61,601 bases of DNA from Chloroflexota bacterium (GCA_013151415.1 JAADII010000068.1:1-61601); one strand, 5' to 3'; positions 8,884 to 17,559 are shown, counted from the stretch's first letter. Numbers and translations are program-made. Notes: generated by a model from the sequence alone, not told the origin.

Positions 8884-9268
8884 GTGAGATTCCTCCTTTT
8901 GAATAGGGTGGGGTTGTGAAAAGGGTGAAAAAGGTTGTTTATTGTCAAAAGAGGACAACTTGCACCCGGCTAATAGCCCTCTAGACAAACCAAATTCGGG
9001 GCCCCCTGGTCACCAGCCGCCAAGGCCGCCAAGAGAGACCGTCCAGGACAAACAACTCGCCGCTATGTATGTAATTATGGTCGAGTATGGCAATCGGTGA
9101 GGAATGGCGCATAAACTACCACGAACCACGGCCTATGTCAACTCGTCGTGTTCGCTTTCGAGACGTTGAACACCTCTGTGTAGTTCAAAATGCGCATTGC
9201 ATAAATAACACATAACACATTGCTTTGGGGGCAAGCCGTCGTGCAATACGCATGACCCGATCAAGACT
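8884..9268. other. Intergenic region without a recognised gene
   Basis: About 385 bases between the binding-lipoprotein start and the cupin stop, both on the minus strand. It must hold the transporter promoter, and a TTGACA occurs on the minus strand at 8943-8948, but no matching -10 box is found at normal spacing. A small TTGAAC/GTTCAA inverted repeat is at 9166-9188. No ORF with coding character was found. Confidence 0.5.
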
Positions 9269-9646
9269 TTAAAGATAACGCCCGCCCGCCTGCTGTTGCA
9301 CCTGGCGCAGAAAATGAACCGGTTCAGTGAAACCCCCGGCAACAATGTATTCCACCGGTTTGTCGGTGAGGTTGCTCAACCAGCAATCGGTCCCCTCTTT
9401 GAGCGGCACGGCCGAACCCGCTCGAATCTCCACCTCGTTGCCGCCTGCAAGCAGCATGCGCACCCGCCCATTGATGAGAAAGAAAATCTCCTCGCGCCCC
9501 TGGCCCGGCCGTATCCGCCTTCCCGTTTCTCTCGGAGTGAGGCGACCATAAATAAGATAGGTGGTCAGTGTGCCGGCCTCACTGGGACCGATCGCGACCT
9601 CGCCACTGCCTCGCACGCGTTCTTTCAGGTTGAATATTTCAAGCAT
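9269..9646 (-). CDS. Small cupin-fold protein
   Basis: 125-residue single-domain cupin. The segment from 'RRIRPGQGREEIFFLINGRVRMLLAGGNEVEIRAGSA' to the C-terminus follows the two cupin motifs in spacing. The usual metal-binding histidines of motif 1 (HxH) are absent: the corresponding stretch is PGQGREE. Metal-dependent catalysis is therefore doubtful; it may bind a small molecule or act as a regulator. The ATG at 9646 is preceded by AGGAGGCGAA. It lies 8 bases after tsaD and its ribosome-binding site overlaps the tsaD stop, so the two are cotranscribed, but no functional link is known to me. Confidence 0.75.
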   Translation of the reverse strand: MLEIFNLKERVRGSGEVAIGPSEAGTLTTYLIYGRLTPRETGRRIRPGQGREEIFFLINGRVRMLLAGGNEVEIRAGSAVPLKEGTDCWLSNLTDKPVEYIVAGGFTEPVHFLRQVQQQAGGRYL

Positions 9647-9654
9647 TTCGCCTC

Positions 9655-10743
9655 CTAGATGTGCTTGATATTGGAGACTGGAAAGGGGTGTTGGGATAGC
9701 GATAGATTCGCCGCTACGTCGAAGTCCAGCGCGGTTGTTTCTTGCGCCTGAAAACGATAATATGCAGCGGCCGCGATCATGGCGGCGTTGTCAGTGCAGA
9801 GATAAAGCGGGGGAATGGAAACCGGCTTGGAAGATCGTTCGCGAAAGACGCGACGCAAAACCAGATTAGCGGATACACCGCCACATACGCAAATCTCGGT
9901 GGCCTCGATCGCATCGGCCGCGGCCAGGGTTTTGTCCACCAGAACATCGACCACGGCCTGCTGAAAAGATGCAGCCATGTCTGCTATGAAAGCCTCGGGA
10001 AGCCCCCGACCGGGCGTCAGTTTACGTCTCTCGCTCTCATCGCCTTCGACCTTTTGCACCTTGCGCAACACGGCGGTCTTCAGACCGCTAAAGCTGAAAT
10101 CATAAGGGCCGCGTGGTCGGGCGCGCGGCAACGCAAACGCGGCGGGGTCGCCATGCATGGCCGCTTTTTGAATGGCGGGGCCACCAGGATACCCCAATCC
10201 CAACAATCGCGCAACCTTATCGAAAGCCTCCCCGGCCGCGTCGTCGATGGTTCCGCCCATACGCTCGTATTGGCCGTGCCCATGCATGGCGATGAGTTCG
10301 GTGTGTCCGCCCGAGACAATGAGCACGAGCAGAGGGAATCGTTTGTCCGGCCGGTTGCCCTCGGCCTCAATCCAGTTGGAATAGACATGTCCTTCGAGAT
10401 GATTGATGGGCGCCAACGGCAACCCTCGCGCCCAAGCCATGCCCTTGGCCGCATTCACCCCCACCAGCAACGACCCCGCCAACCCCGGCCCGCGCGTCAC
10501 GGCCAAAGCGTCCACCTGCTCCCACCCTATATCCGCGTCCCTTAGCGCCTGCTCCACCACCGGCATGATGGCGAGCACGTGCTGACGCGAGGCCATTTCG
10601 GGAAACACGCCCCCATATTGGCGATGAAGCTCGATTTGCGATGCGACCACATTGCTGAGCATGAGCCGACCGTCGGCCACCACGGCCGCGGCCGTTTCAT
10701 CGCACGAAGTTTCGACGCCCAGGATGAGGGTCATGTTTGACAT
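9655..10743 (-). CDS. tsaD: tRNA N6-adenosine threonylcarbamoyltransferase
   Basis: Transfers the threonylcarbamoyl group to A37 of ANN-decoding tRNAs with TsaB and TsaE (t6A synthesis). The 362-residue protein begins MSNMTLILGVETSCDETA, with ASKHA-fold phosphate loops, the metal-binding HLEGH motif (H115, H119), the VSGGHTEL loop, and a C-terminal LCTDNAAM aspartate, the third metal ligand. Slightly longer than usual; an alternative ATG three codons later is possible. The gene sits between methylmalonyl-CoA epimerase (21 bases upstream) and a cupin gene (8 bases downstream), all on the minus strand. tsaB and tsaE are not in the window. Confidence 0.96.
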   Translation of the reverse strand: MSNMTLILGVETSCDETAAAVVADGRLMLSNVVASQIELHRQYGGVFPEMASRQHVLAIMPVVEQALRDADIGWEQVDALAVTRGPGLAGSLLVGVNAAKGMAWARGLPLAPINHLEGHVYSNWIEAEGNRPDKRFPLLVLIVSGGHTELIAMHGHGQYERMGGTIDDAAGEAFDKVARLLGLGYPGGPAIQKAAMHGDPAAFALPRARPRGPYDFSFSGLKTAVLRKVQKVEGDESERRKLTPGRGLPEAFIADMAASFQQAVVDVLVDKTLAAADAIEATEICVCGGVSANLVLRRVFRERSSKPVSIPPLYLCTDNAAMIAAAAYYRFQAQETTALDFDVAANLSLSQHPFPVSNIKHI

Positions 10744-10764
10744 AACATGCTGAATAGGCGCGCG

Positions 10765-11172
10765 TCAATCCTCATCGAACGGCTGCAAAAATTCGATGAG
10801 CACGCCATGCGCGGCTTTGGGATGCACGAAAAAGCCCCAACCTTCGGCCGCGCGAATGGGTTCTTCGTTGATCAATTGCAGGCTGCGCTCGGCCATTTCT
10901 TCCAGAGTCCGCTCCACATCATCCACTTCCAGGCAAATGTGGTGCAGGCCTTCGCCTCGCTTGGCCAAATATTTAGCCACGCCCGAATCCTCGGTGATGG
11001 GTTGAATCAGCTCGATCATGCTCTCGCCCGCGGGCAAGAACGCGATCTCCACTTCCTGTTCGGGCATGGTCAGCCGTTTGGCCAATGTCAGACCGATTTT
11101 GTTGCGATAAGTCTCGATGGCCTCATCGAGATCCGCGACGACAATGGCGATATGATTGATGCGGGTGATCAT
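10765..11172 (-). CDS. mce: Methylmalonyl-CoA epimerase
   Basis: Vicinal-oxygen-chelate enzyme that interconverts (2S)- and (2R)-methylmalonyl-CoA. At 135 residues it matches the family length. H7 (INHIAIVV), H77/H78 (GLHHICLEVDD) and E127 (GVLIEFL) occupy the metal-ligand positions of this fold. The ATG at 11172 gives the canonical start MITRINHIAI; AGGA lies about 12 bases before it. It works between the propionyl-CoA carboxylase (17,746-22,424) and the mutase (15,883-17,559) found 5 kb away on the same strand, so the pathway is split by a set of accessory genes. First gene of a probable mce-tsaD-cupin transcript. Confidence 0.94.
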   Translation of the reverse strand: MITRINHIAIVVADLDEAIETYRNKIGLTLAKRLTMPEQEVEIAFLPAGESMIELIQPITEDSGVAKYLAKRGEGLHHICLEVDDVERTLEEMAERSLQLINEEPIRAAEGWGFFVHPKAAHGVLIEFLQPFDED

Positions 11173-11235
11173 GTGTCGAGTGTTTCCTAAACCGAAGCGC
11201 TGTCGAGTCGGAGCCGTTCTTGGCCGTGAGAAAGC

Positions 11236-11269
11236 AAGACGATGAGGACGATAGACGATGGGACGATGC
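11236..11269. repeat. GACGATR octamer array (family A, copy 2)
   Basis: Tandem units AAGACGATG, AGGACGATA, GACGATGG, GACGATG in one orientation only, between mce and the DUF2442 gene. No inverted half is evident, so this is either a half-element or a decayed one. Confidence 0.75.
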
Positions 11270-11360
11270 AGGTTTCCGCTTAAGCAGACTCCCGGTTGCA
11301 ATCGAGTTCGCGTCCAATTCCAACCGACAACGATCCCTCAGGTTTCAGCCAATGTGACGA

Positions 11361-11669
11361 TCAAGCGGCTAACGGAGCGGTCTTTTCGCTCCATCGTTTC
11401 GCCATCTGCGCCATGTCATCGGCATAACGAGGCCATTCATGCAGGGTTTCAGGGTCAAAATCCGCGCCGTTTGGCCACACCAACGTATGAACCTCAGCAT
11501 CGATCTCCACTTGATTGAACAACTGCTCATCCAATAAAGGTCCATATATCGGACCTGCGAGGACAGGGCGAAAATCGATGATCCGTTCGACGCCGTCATC
11601 GAATGACACTCGCAATGTGTAAGGACCGACAATTTCAAAATCGATCACGCGATAAATGGGATGAATCAT
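11361..11669 (-). CDS. DUF2442 domain protein
   Basis: 102 residues with the DUF2442 pattern: 'YTLRVSFDDGVERIIDFRPVL', then 'GPIYGPLLDEQLFNQVEIDAE' and the conserved 'WPNGADFDPETLHEW'. The function is not established. DUF2442 genes are often paired with DUF4160 genes, as here: the DUF4160 gene ends 15 bases before this start and both are on the minus strand. The pair has been viewed as a candidate toxin-antitoxin-like module, which is family context and not shown by this sequence. C-terminus extends ~20 residues past the core domain. Confidence 0.85.
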   Translation of the reverse strand: MIHPIYRVIDFEIVGPYTLRVSFDDGVERIIDFRPVLAGPIYGPLLDEQLFNQVEIDAEVHTLVWPNGADFDPETLHEWPRYADDMAQMAKRWSEKTAPLAA

Positions 11670-11684
11670 GGTGACCTGGCTCTA

Positions 11685-11954
11685 TCAGCGCAATGGCGCT
11701 ATTCGTAAAGGAAGCTTTCCGGCCTGCAAGCGCTCCCAATTTTGCAACAATTCCCTCTGATGCAACTCAGCCCACGCTTCAACAAGGCGGCGTTGTCTTC
11801 GAGGTAGTGAACCGCCGATGATTTCGATGGGCTGGATGCTGTAGACGGCTGCGTGATTCTGATAATACGCATGAAAATGCGGAACATGATGTGGCGCTCC
11901 CAACTCCGCATACATGCGAATGATAATGCCGAAAAAACGTGTGAGTTCAGGCAC
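11685..11954 (-). CDS. DUF4160 domain protein
   Basis: 89-residue protein covering the whole DUF4160 family: 'MPELTRFFGIIIRMY', 'PHHVPHFHAYYQ', 'GGSLPRRQRRLVEAWAELHQRELLQNW'. A GTG at 11954 is used as start because it gives the conserved MPELTRFFG N-terminus; no clear ribosome-binding site is visible. It is translated just before the DUF2442 gene. Conserved histidines and the HFHAYY motif suggest a compact fold that may bind a ligand or nucleic acid, but no activity is known. Probably a small mobile-type two-gene module within metabolic genes. Confidence 0.85.
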   Translation of the reverse strand: MPELTRFFGIIIRMYAELGAPHHVPHFHAYYQNHAAVYSIQPIEIIGGSLPRRQRRLVEAWAELHQRELLQNWERLQAGKLPLRIAPLR

Positions 11955-11992
11955 GCGACAATGGGCTCGGTGAAAATACTAGGGAACAGAGA

Positions 11993-12526
11993 TCATGATT
12001 TCATTATATCATCAACTGTCTCATCCGGCACGATGAAAAGTTCCAGGTTTGGATCGAGTTCGTTGGCGCCGTCGGCGAGGATTTTTTCCAGAGGAATTTT
12101 GATGTATTTGCCGCGAGCTTTCACCGCGACCACGCCCTCCGCGGTGAGCAATTCGCCCTCGGCCTCGAACATGCGGCGATTTTCCTTGACAATGCGGCCC
12201 ACCACCGTGAGCATTTGCCCCAAAGGCACGGGCGCTTTGTAGCGCAAGGTCAGCTCGGCCGTAACGCCCCAGGTTTGCGCATCGCCCCACACCGCGCGGC
12301 CCAACGTCTCATCGAGCATGGCCGCGATGACGCCGCCGTGCACGCGACCGGGGTAGCCCTGATGATTGTCGTCGGGTAGGAAGCGCCCCACGCAGGTGTC
12401 GTCGTCCACCTGATAAAAATGCGCATGAAGTCCGGCCGGGTTCTCGACCCCGCACACAAAGCACATGCGCGAGTTGAATTGCTTCTCGGCCGTGTGTTGG
12501 TTGATGTGGTCGTATGGTGTGGTCAT
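11993..12526 (-). CDS. Hotdog-fold thioesterase (PaaI-like)
   Basis: 177-residue protein with a single hotdog domain. The 'MCFVCGVENPAGLH' segment, 'GYPGRVHGGVIAAMLDETLGRAVW' (helix of the hotdog with the catalytic-region HGG and D/E) and 'LTLRYKAPVPLGQ' are typical of PaaI-type acyl-CoA thioesterases. Cleavage of acyl-CoA in the cytoplasm is the likely reaction; the substrate is unknown. The ATG at 12526 is chosen as a reasonable start, though the core begins near residue 18 and the ribosome-binding site is poor. The frame stays open upstream into repeat DNA, which argues against a longer protein. Confidence 0.85.
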   Translation of the reverse strand: MTTPYDHINQHTAEKQFNSRMCFVCGVENPAGLHAHFYQVDDDTCVGRFLPDDNHQGYPGRVHGGVIAAMLDETLGRAVWGDAQTWGVTAELTLRYKAPVPLGQMLTVVGRIVKENRRMFEAEGELLTAEGVVAVKARGKYIKIPLEKILADGANELDPNLELFIVPDETVDDIMKS

Positions 12527-12603
12527 GAAAGCATTCGACAAAAGGAAGAATTCTATGATAGGATAATAATGCAGATTTATGCTCAAAGCCATGTTACTAT
12601 TCG

Positions 12604-12757
12604 GTGGCTTGAGTTTTGACGCTAGAGTATCGGCGTCTCGCTTGGCGTCCAAGCAAACGAAGATAGACCCTAGGACGAAGGTGGACGAAGCGGAATTTGG
12701 TCTATGTGGTCAGCGTCGGCAAAAGATTCTGCTCAAGTTTCAAATGTATAATCACTT
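12604..12757 (-). repeat. Copy 1 of a ~150-175 bp intergenic element (family C)
   Basis: The reverse complement of this stretch aligns along its whole length with 20,676-20,850. Shared blocks in order: AAGTG..., TTTGAAACTTGAGC, ATCTTTTGCC, ATAGACCAAA-like, GCTTCGTCCA, GGTCTAT, TTCGT-TGCTTG, CGCCGAT, and CTCAAGCCAC. It contains TAGACC/GGACGAA units in direct and inverted order. It lies between a divergent thioesterase and mntA. Confidence 0.8.
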
Positions 12758-12788
12758 ATAACCAACGCGTGCTGAGGTCGGCAATCTT

Positions 12789-13121
12789 ATGACTAAAAAA
12801 GAATCACTGTTGAAGGAGTTAAAAGCGCTGATTGCTCCAGTTCATCCGGTCAAAGCAATTTTGTTCGGGTCTTTCGCTCATGGTGTAGAGGAGCCGGACA
12901 GTGACATTGATTTGCTCGTTGTTCTAAATAAAAAAGGCTTTTCACGCACTTATTCCGAAATGTTGGAAAATCGTCGGGAGCTTTCGCGCAGGCTGAGGAC
13001 ATTGAGAAAAAAAACGCCAATTGACTTGTTCGTATATACAAAAGATGAATGGGATTACATCAAACAATCGGGAAGTTCGTTTTACGAACACATTAATGAA
13101 CATGGGGTTGAGTTGTTATGA
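12789..13121 (+). CDS. mntA: MntA-like minimal nucleotidyltransferase (antitoxin)
   Basis: 110-residue nucleotidyltransferase-fold protein. The GSFAHG sequence at 27-32 and the D39/D41 pair in DSDIDLLV match the GS-x(n)-DxD active-site pattern. In MntA/HepT modules this antitoxin inactivates the HEPN partner by adding AMP to it. The stop overlaps the next start by four bases (ATGA), the usual coupling of the pair. AT-rich codon usage (many AAA, AAT, TTG) differs from the GC-rich neighbours and suggests horizontal acquisition. A family C repeat sits directly upstream. Confidence 0.88.
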   Translation: MTKKESLLKELKALIAPVHPVKAILFGSFAHGVEEPDSDIDLLVVLNKKGFSRTYSEMLENRRELSRRLRTLRKKTPIDLFVYTKDEWDYIKQSGSSFYEHINEHGVELL

Positions 13122-13534
13122 AACGGGCGACGCGCGCCTGGCTAGAATTGGCGGCCAAAGACTTGACCGCGGCTCAAGCACTGGCGGCCGATGAATACGT
13201 TGCCAACATTGTCGTATTTCATTGCCAACAGTGCGTCGAAAAAGCTTTGAAAGCGGTTCTGGAAGAAAGTGATCTCGATGTTCCTCGAATACATGGAATC
13301 CATCGACTTAATGCCATGGTCCAATCCGAAGCAAGCTGCTTCTTGCCATTGAGTGAAGAGGAGATGGATATGTTGGACGATGCCTACATTGATGTTCGAT
13401 ACCCTGGAGTGGGGCTGCTCCCATCGGGATTTCCTTCCAAACATGAAGCGGAACAGTTTCTACAGGTGGCAGAGCGGACATACCAAGCCGTAAAGGCATT
13501 CCTATTGTCTGGCAAAAACGCTCAAGCCCAGTAA
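13118..13534 (+). CDS. hepT: HEPN domain protein (HepT-like toxin)
   Basis: 138-residue all-helical HEPN protein with 'HCQQCVEKALKAVLEESDL', the family's QQ-x2-EK-x2-KA helix, followed by 'RIHGIHRLNAM' and 'DVRYPG'. HEPN toxins are commonly RNases; an RX4H arrangement (RIHGIH) is present, but whether it is the catalytic motif cannot be told. Coupled to the nucleotidyltransferase upstream by ATGA overlap. Its last 33 bases overlap the 3' end of the convergent Nudix gene, leaving no room for a terminator between them. Confidence 0.86.
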   Translation: MKRATRAWLELAAKDLTAAQALAADEYVANIVVFHCQQCVEKALKAVLEESDLDVPRIHGIHRLNAMVQSEASCFLPLSEEEMDMLDDAYIDVRYPGVGLLPSGFPSKHEAEQFLQVAERTYQAVKAFLLSGKNAQAQ

Positions 13535-14053
13535 GAAACACGCGGCCGCGCCGGCCGTGAGCACGGCCCCCTGCATAACGCGTTCATGCAACTCATCTGG
13601 GGTGAGCAACACGGGCGTAACCTGGCCCAGGTCGTTGGCGTTGGGTTCGGCCACCTGGTGTAAACCTGTGGCAAAGAAATAATGACCCAAACTCATGCCG
13701 CGGTTGCCGTCGGTGTGAAAACGACCCATCAAGCGCCACTCGCGGGCCGCGTAGCCGGTTTCCTCCAGCAATTCGCGCTGGGCCGCGACCAGCGGGTTTT
13801 CGTTCGGCTCCAGGAACCCGGCCGGGGGTTGGAGCGCGACGCGACCAGGCCCGTGTTTATACTCCTGCACGGCCACCACCCGGCCATCCTCCCGCACGCC
13901 AAACACGGCCACATAAGCGGGCGCGTCGATCTTCAGGAAACCCTCAACCACCCGACCATCGGGCAGGCGAACCGTCTCTTCGCGCACCACCAACCACGGC
14001 TCGCGCGCCAGTAGCACGCGATCACTGAGGACTTGCCAGACATGATTTTTCAT
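13502..14053 (-). CDS. Nudix hydrolase (ADP-ribose pyrophosphatase-like)
   Basis: 183-residue cytosolic Nudix enzyme. The full Nudix box G-x5-E-x7-RELLEETG-Y is at residues 79-101, and the N-terminal 'YVAVFGVREDGRVVAVQEYKHGPG' resembles ADP-ribose pyrophosphatases with the characteristic upstream EYKHG. Hydrolysis of ADP-ribose or a similar nucleotide sugar is likely. Start at the second of two adjacent ATGs (14053) because AGGA is then at 6 bases spacing. The C-terminal coding end overlaps hepT by 33 bases in antisense orientation. Confidence 0.9.
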   Translation of the reverse strand: MKNHVWQVLSDRVLLAREPWLVVREETVRLPDGRVVEGFLKIDAPAYVAVFGVREDGRVVAVQEYKHGPGRVALQPPAGFLEPNENPLVAAQRELLEETGYAAREWRLMGRFHTDGNRGMSLGHYFFATGLHQVAEPNANDLGQVTPVLLTPDELHERVMQGAVLTAGAAACFLLGLSVFARQ

Positions 14054-14122
14054 CATGATTCCTAACGCAGGCTGGAGTGAAAGGCCCAAGATCCTCCCAA
14101 AACGCCAAACGCATTGGGCCGC

Positions 14123-14917
14123 TCAAGCGCGAAGCTTCTTTTCTCGCAGAAGTGCATCGGCCCAGGCCGCATCCTCCTCTGTCAGTCGCGCCTCCGGCTC
14201 CTTGCCATAATCGACCAGATCTTCATACGCCCCGCGCTCATAGCACTGCTCGAACACAGCTTGCAAGTCCAACGTCGCGTCAGGGTCTGGCTCTGTCAAG
14301 GGAATGGCCACGCGCGGCAAACGTTGACGAAGACCGACGAAATACACCTCGAACTTCTCCCGATTCCCCGCCCGGCTTACGCTGATCAGATAGCGCCAGG
14401 GACGATAGGGGTCCAGCGACGACAAAGGCGCGGCCACGGTCGGCTCACCTTGGCTCAAAAGGTCGATCTCCACCAAATGCACCTCACCGGCCAGCAACTC
14501 CTCTTGCTTGCGAAGATACAACTCCCGACCCTCGCCCGGCATTTTGTTGGCCGGACTCAGCACCTCGATGACCGTCACCAGGCGTCCGCCTTGCGTCAGA
14601 TCCAATATCTCCACAAACGTCTCGCGCACCTCCTGGGGGGGAACGGAAATAATGGTGGGTTCGTCAGGCGCAAGCACGGCCACTCCCCCGGCCAGGGCCG
14701 GCGCAGGCTCAGGCCGACGCCAGGTGATGGAGATATCCGGGTAGATGATCCGATGCGAAGGGATCACATAGATGCGTTCGCCAATGCGCGCGTGATAACG
14801 CGGCCGAATCCGCGGCTGCAACGCGTCTCGGCTGTATGTGATCAAACTCTGATGCAAGTCCGGCCAGATGGCGCGACTTTCGAGATAAGGGTCCATGCCG
14901 GGGAATGGGCTGGGCAT
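14123..14917 (-). CDS. DUF4058 family protein
   Basis: 264-residue protein with the DUF4058 hallmark start MPSPFPGMDPYLE and the conserved 'WPDLHQSLI' and 'VIEVLSPANKMPGEGRELYLRKQEELL' blocks. That second block resembles restriction-like PD-(D/E)xK cores (E...S...K), but catalytic competence is unproven. The family is common in Cyanobacteria and Chloroflexota, and no function is known to me. GGGAGGCGAG about nine bases upstream supports the ATG at 14917. It stands alone between the Nudix gene and two small membrane proteins on the other strand. Confidence 0.88.
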   Translation of the reverse strand: MPSPFPGMDPYLESRAIWPDLHQSLITYSRDALQPRIRPRYHARIGERIYVIPSHRIIYPDISITWRRPEPAPALAGGVAVLAPDEPTIISVPPQEVRETFVEILDLTQGGRLVTVIEVLSPANKMPGEGRELYLRKQEELLAGEVHLVEIDLLSQGEPTVAAPLSSLDPYRPWRYLISVSRAGNREKFEVYFVGLRQRLPRVAIPLTEPDPDATLDLQAVFEQCYERGAYEDLVDYGKEPEARLTEEDAAWADALLREKKLRA

Positions 14918-15208
14918 GGGGCTCGCCTCCCATAAACTGAGGTTCATATGGACGCGGGAATTATATCATACCCCACCGCGGGCCGACAATGCTTTTTTTG
15001 AACCGAATCGCATCTCTATGGACGCGCTGTCTGAGCGCGCCCGAACTTTCACCCGACAGTGGGATTGCACCGCGCTAAGCTGCTTGACATCGATGCTTTG
15101 TTCTCGATATACTCATATTTGGCTCAACAATGTCTTAATAACCATTGGTTGAAGTGTCAGGCATCATATTCCCGACAGGGAGAACCCGCGCGGAATGGAG
15201 GTGAAGCC

Positions 15209-15601
15209 ATGTTTCGCCGCGATTTGGAAACATTTCTAAAAAGTGTGTTTGTCGTTCTCGGAACCGGCATTTTGTTTCTAACACTCGATCCAGATTTGAT
15301 AGCTCGCGTGCAGATATCGCCCGTTCAGTTGCTCGGCCAGACCCTCCTGATCATCGTCTTTATGACCTATTTTCTCTCGGTGGAGACCCTTTTTTCCTCT
15401 ATATGGCGTCATCAACTGCTACCCCAAACGCGGCTTGCCCTCTGGATATTGGGCATGATGGCCATATTCCTTGGCACGGAAGGGTGGCGACGGTCCGAGC
15501 CAACAGTTGGCTACTGGTTATTGACGGCCGCTCTGCTCACCTGGCTTTCGCGAGATGGATGGCGCTGGCTGTTTCTTGGTCAAAGGCGGCAAACTTCATG
15601 A
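15209..15601 (+). CDS. Small integral membrane protein of unknown function (130 aa)
   Basis: Not recognised. The ATG at 15209 follows GGAGGTGAAGCC; the frame is open further up but without a comparable site. The product has three or four hydrophobic segments: FLKSVFVVLGTGILFLTL, LLGQTLLIIVFMTYFLSV, LALWILGMMAIFLG and a shorter one near YWLLTAALLTWL. It ends in a basic tail (RRQTS). The next gene on the same strand is also a short membrane protein, 34 bases on, so they are probably cotranscribed. No motifs suggest catalysis. Confidence 0.7.
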   Translation: MFRRDLETFLKSVFVVLGTGILFLTLDPDLIARVQISPVQLLGQTLLIIVFMTYFLSVETLFSSIWRHQLLPQTRLALWILGMMAIFLGTEGWRRSEPTVGYWLLTAALLTWLSRDGWRWLFLGQRRQTS

Positions 15602-15635
15602 CTCCGACCGCCTCTCGGTAAAAACATTCTGAAAA

Positions 15636-15854
15636 ATGGATATCAACACCCCCTATCTCATTTCACAAATCATCAATTTTGCCGCGTTCGCCTGCTTGCT
15701 CATCTGGCCAATTCTAAGTTTGGCCACGGTGCTCGTTCTCAAGAATCGGGACTTGAGTCCGTTGGTAAAGGCGGTTTGGACGGGCATTGTGCTGATGGTT
15801 CCCATCATGGGCGCGATCGCCTTTTTTATGATCAATCCAGGCAAGACCGAATAA
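15636..15854 (+). CDS. PLDc_N-like small membrane protein
   Basis: 72 residues with two membrane helices and the layout of the phospholipase D N-terminal (PLDc_N) small-protein family: 'LLIWPILSLATVLVLKNRDLSPLVKAVWTGIVLMVPIMGAIAFFM'. The 'KNR..S...K..W..IVL.VPIIG' spacing between the two helices is the basis of the call. Such stand-alone proteins have no defined activity. It follows the 130-residue membrane protein by 34 bases and is convergent with the mutase gene 28 bases beyond. Confidence 0.7.
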   Translation: MDINTPYLISQIINFAAFACLLIWPILSLATVLVLKNRDLSPLVKAVWTGIVLMVPIMGAIAFFMINPGKTE

Positions 15855-15882
15855 AACAAGAAAGATTCGTCCAAATCGATTT

Positions 15883-17559
15883 CTACACCATCACCGCGGG
15901 TTGATATTCGCCAAACACCTCGCGTAATGCGCCGCAGATCTCGCCCAGGGTGACGTAATCTTGCACCGCGCCTACGAACAGAGGCATAAGGGCCGCGTTG
16001 GGATCGCGGGCGGCTTGCTCGATGCGGGTTAGCCAGGCGCTCACGCGGGCCGGGTCCCGCTGCGCGCGCACCTGCTGCAAGCGCCGGATTTGCGCCTCTT
16101 GCACGGCCTCGTCCACGCGCAAGATTTCGGGCGTCGGCTCCTCGTCCACCGTGAAGCGGTTCACCCCGACCACGATCTCCTCTCCGGTCTCGATGCGTTG
16201 CTGCGTTCGATAGGCCGCCTCCTGAATCTCGCGCTGCATGTAGCCCGATTCCACCGCGATCACCGCGCCGCCCATGGCCTCGATGCGGTCGATATACTCC
16301 TCGGCCCGACGCTCGATCTCGTCGGTGAGGCGTTCGATGAAATACGCGCCCGCGAGCGGGTCCACCGTGTCGGCCACGCCCGATTCATAGGCCAGGATTT
16401 GTTGGGTGCGCAATGCGATCTGCGCGGCTTTCTCCGTGGGCAATGAGAGCGCCTCGTCCATGGAGTTGGTGTGCAGACTCTGAGTGCCGCCCAACACCGC
16501 GGCCAGGGCCTGCACGGTCACGCGTACGATATTGTTCTCCGGTTGTTGTGCGGTGAGGGTCGAGCCGCCGGTTTGCGTGTGAAAACGGAGCCGCCAGGAC
16601 GCGGGATTCTTGGCCCCGAAGCGCTCGCGCATGATGCGCGCCCACAAACGCCGCGCGGCCCGGAATTTGGCCACTTCTTCCAAAAAGTGATTGTGCGCAT
16701 TGAAGAAAAAGGACAATTGCCGGGCGAAGGCGTCGATGTCCAGACCCGCATCTTGGGCCGCGCGCACGTAGGCCATGCCGTTGGCCAGGGTGAACGCCAC
16801 CTCCTGCACAGCTGTGCTCCCGGCCTCGCGAATGTGATAGCCGCTGATGCTGATGGTGTTCCACTTGGGGATATGCTCGCCGCAATAGCGGAACAAATCT
16901 GTGATCAGGCGCATGGAATGTTGGGGCGGGAAGATGTAGGCGCCGCGGGCGATGTATTCCTTGAGGATGTCGTTTTGCACCGTGCCCCGTAGTTTCTCCT
17001 GCGGAACGCCCTGTTTCTTGGCCACGCCAATGACCATAGCCAGCATGATGGCCGCGGGCGCGTTGATGGTCATGGAAATGGAGACTTTGTCCAGGGGAAT
17101 GCCGTCGAGCAGGGTCTCCATATCGGCCAGCGACGAGATGGCCACGCCCACCTTGCCCACCTCCCCGCGGGCCAGAGGATGGTCGGAGTCGTAGCCGATC
17201 TGCGTGGGCAGGTCGAAAGCCACGGAAAGACCGGTCTGGCCCTGTTCGAGAAGATACTTGAAGCGTCGATTGGTCTCCTGGGCCGTGCCAAAACCGGCAT
17301 ACTGGCGCATGGTCCAGAAGCGACCCCGATACATGGTGGGCTGCACCCCGCGCGTGTAAGGATATTGACCGGGAAAGCCCAATCGTTCGAGATAAGTTTC
17401 CGCGTCGCACGCGGGCAAGTAGAGCCGTTCCACCGGAATGCCGGAGGCCGTCTCGAAGTGGGGTTTGCGTTCGGGGAAACGCTGAATGACGCGGTTGAGG
17501 GTGGTCTCCTCCCACCGCGCCAGTGCGTTGGCGAGGATTTCCTGGTCTTGTTCAGTCAT
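15883..17559 (-). CDS. mcmA1: Methylmalonyl-CoA mutase, catalytic (large) subunit
   Basis: Catalyses the adenosylcobalamin-dependent conversion of (R)-methylmalonyl-CoA to succinyl-CoA. The 558-residue product covers the TIM-barrel substrate domain only: '[25 protein letters not shown]', '[22 protein letters not shown]', and '[15 protein letters not shown]' are typical. It lacks the C-terminal B12-binding domain (no DxHxxG), so a separate small subunit must come from another locus. The ATG at 17559 gives a family-like N-terminus, though the upstream sequence is a poor ribosome-binding site. Downstream of the carboxylase genes on the same strand, separated by a family A repeat. Confidence 0.95.
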   Translation of the reverse strand: MTEQDQEILANALARWEETTLNRVIQRFPERKPHFETASGIPVERLYLPACDAETYLERLGFPGQYPYTRGVQPTMYRGRFWTMRQYAGFGTAQETNRRFKYLLEQGQTGLSVAFDLPTQIGYDSDHPLARGEVGKVGVAISSLADMETLLDGIPLDKVSISMTINAPAAIMLAMVIGVAKKQGVPQEKLRGTVQNDILKEYIARGAYIFPPQHSMRLITDLFRYCGEHIPKWNTISISGYHIREAGSTAVQEVAFTLANGMAYVRAAQDAGLDIDAFARQLSFFFNAHNHFLEEVAKFRAARRLWARIMRERFGAKNPASWRLRFHTQTGGSTLTAQQPENNIVRVTVQALAAVLGGTQSLHTNSMDEALSLPTEKAAQIALRTQQILAYESGVADTVDPLAGAYFIERLTDEIERRAEEYIDRIEAMGGAVIAVESGYMQREIQEAAYRTQQRIETGEEIVVGVNRFTVDEEPTPEILRVDEAVQEAQIRRLQQVRAQRDPARVSAWLTRIEQAARDPNAALMPLFVGAVQDYVTLGEICGALREVFGEYQPAVMV

